A stretch of DNA of 64,000 nucleotides from Salinirubrum litoreum (GTDB lineage: Archaea; Halobacteriota; Halobacteria; Halobacteriales; Haloferacaceae), in assembly GCF_020567425.1 (NCBI RefSeq), contig NZ_JAJCVJ010000002.1, positions 909,068 to 973,067 on the forward strand, read 5' to 3'. The notes below the pieces were generated by a model. That model had not been told where the DNA came from. It saw only the letters and a list, made by a program, of their open reading frames with translations, and made no database searches. Position numbers and translations under genes: made by a program. Shown one piece after another: positions 63,438 to 64,000 of the stretch. Numbering within the stretch: position 1 is the stretch's first letter; the number at the start of each line of letters is the position of its first letter.

Positions 63438-64000
63438 GCGTCCCGCAGGACACCCTCGATTTCCTCGCGGGTCGCTTCTAACTCGCTCGGCGCGTTCGCC
63501 ATGAAGGAGTCGTCCAGCACCGCCTGTGCGACCTCGGGGAAGTCGTCGGGGTCGGGACCGTCGACGTCCCGGAGTCGCGTCGGGAGGCCGAGCGCGTCCC
63601 GGACCGCTCCGACCTCGCGGACGACCGCTTCCGCCGGGTCGGCGGCGTCCGCGACGCCGAATGCCTCGGCCAGCAGGTCCCGCCGACCGTCACACTCGGC
63701 GAACAGGTACCGGAGCGCGTGCGGCGCGATGATGCCGTGGGCCGCCCCCTGCTGGACCGGGTAGGTCTTGGTCAGCGCGTGCCCGAAGGCGTGGATCACG
63801 GAGAGTGTGACGCCCTCGGGGCGAGAGACGCCGTACTGCACCAGTACGATCCCCTCCAGCACCGGGATCAGCGTCTCGGGATCGACCGTGCCGGCGCTCT
63901 CCGCTGTCGCACCCATCGCCCGGAGCGCGGGCGCGAGCACACCCAGCCCGTGACTCGCGGTCGCGTCGGTGATCGGCGTCCGGTTCCGGGCGTAGATCGT
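63431..64000 (-). CDS. Iron-containing alcohol dehydrogenase, C-terminal part (5' truncated by window edge)
   Basis: 190 residues in frame to the right edge; the start lies outside. Metal-binding and family motifs are IHAFGHALTKTYPVQQGAAHG and IIAPHALRYLFAE with three His residues in the usual spacing, and ARNRTPITDATASHGLG near the window end. Group III alcohol dehydrogenases reduce aldehydes or oxidise alcohols with NAD(P). The 3' end overlaps the lipoprotein gene's stop by seven bases, converging. Confidence 0.92.
   Translation of the reverse strand, partial: TIYARNRTPITDATASHGLGVLAPALRAMGATAESAGTVDPETLIPVLEGIVLVQYGVSRPEGVTLSVIHAFGHALTKTYPVQQGAAHGIIAPHALRYLFAECDGRRDLLAEAFGVADAADPAEAVVREVGAVRDALGLPTRLRDVDGPDPDDFPEVAQAVLDDSFMANAPSELEATREEIEGVLRDAY

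Overview
The window is a 64 kb stretch of a GC-rich haloarchaeal chromosome (class Halobacteria). The evidence is the archaeal gene set (tRNA-Trp with a guide-RNA intron, L39e, L31e, LX, aIF6, prefoldin alpha, FtsY, SRP54, RadA, class I lysyl-tRNA synthetase, archaeal UMP kinase), the very acidic proteins, Tat signals on exported proteins, and AT-rich TATA elements about 25-30 bases before start codons (leaderless genes). The end of nitrous oxide reductase and its accessory genes point to a denitrifier. The genus cannot be fixed from the sequence alone.

Layout: 1-4.2 kb holds the end of nosZ, a nos-cluster membrane protein, nosD, nosF and nosY (N2O reduction and copper-site assembly). It is followed by an intron-bearing tRNA-Trp. 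4.5-7.2 kb has small zinc-finger, membrane and PHP proteins. 7.2-10.4 kb is a respiratory block: a CtaA/CtaB fusion, a membrane protein and CoxB. 10.7-14.7 kb carries acyl-CoA dehydrogenase, a lipoprotein, an FAD amine oxidase and an ornithine-cyclodeaminase-like enzyme. 14.9-21.8 kb has a HalX response regulator, a TrmB regulator, a HerA-like ATPase, two CrcB fluoride-channel genes and a GAF/PAS histidine kinase. 21.9-25.3 kb holds lysS-pyrH and a MobB/MoaE fusion. 25.6-29.1 kb has a small conserved protein, htpX-pspAB and radA. 29.3-31.4 kb is a TusA-SQR-DUF1641 sulfide operon. sufU and sufS flank an accessory segment with a CHAT-domain caspase-like protein, a MscS channel and a large Tat-exported G8/beta-helix protein. 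39-45.7 kb is the translation and secretion block (DUF424, TPR, ThpR, rpl39e-rpl31e-eif6-rplX-pfdA-ftsY-srp54).

45.7-46.6 kb is a non-coding region packed with short perfect hairpins. 47.0-54.3 kb is the most remarkable part. It is a three-gene operon encoding a 1740-residue secreted protein (signal peptide, acidic low-complexity stretch, calcium-type TSP3 repeats, von Willebrand A domain, hydrophobic pre-toxin region, C-terminal PD-(D/E)XK nuclease), followed by two immunity-like proteins. The C-terminal part of the first immunity-like protein looks like a catalytically degenerate copy of the toxin nuclease. 54.5-64 kb has a hydrolase/DUF6653 pair, a sensor-domain membrane protein, an HTH/membrane pair, an ABC exporter divergent from a TetR regulator, a frameshifted Tat lipoprotein gene and the end of an iron alcohol dehydrogenase.

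A recurrent theme is short tandem repeats. At three genes the repeat unit is the gene's own 3' end including the stop codon. A fourth repeat (28 bp, two copies) throws a lipoprotein gene out of frame.
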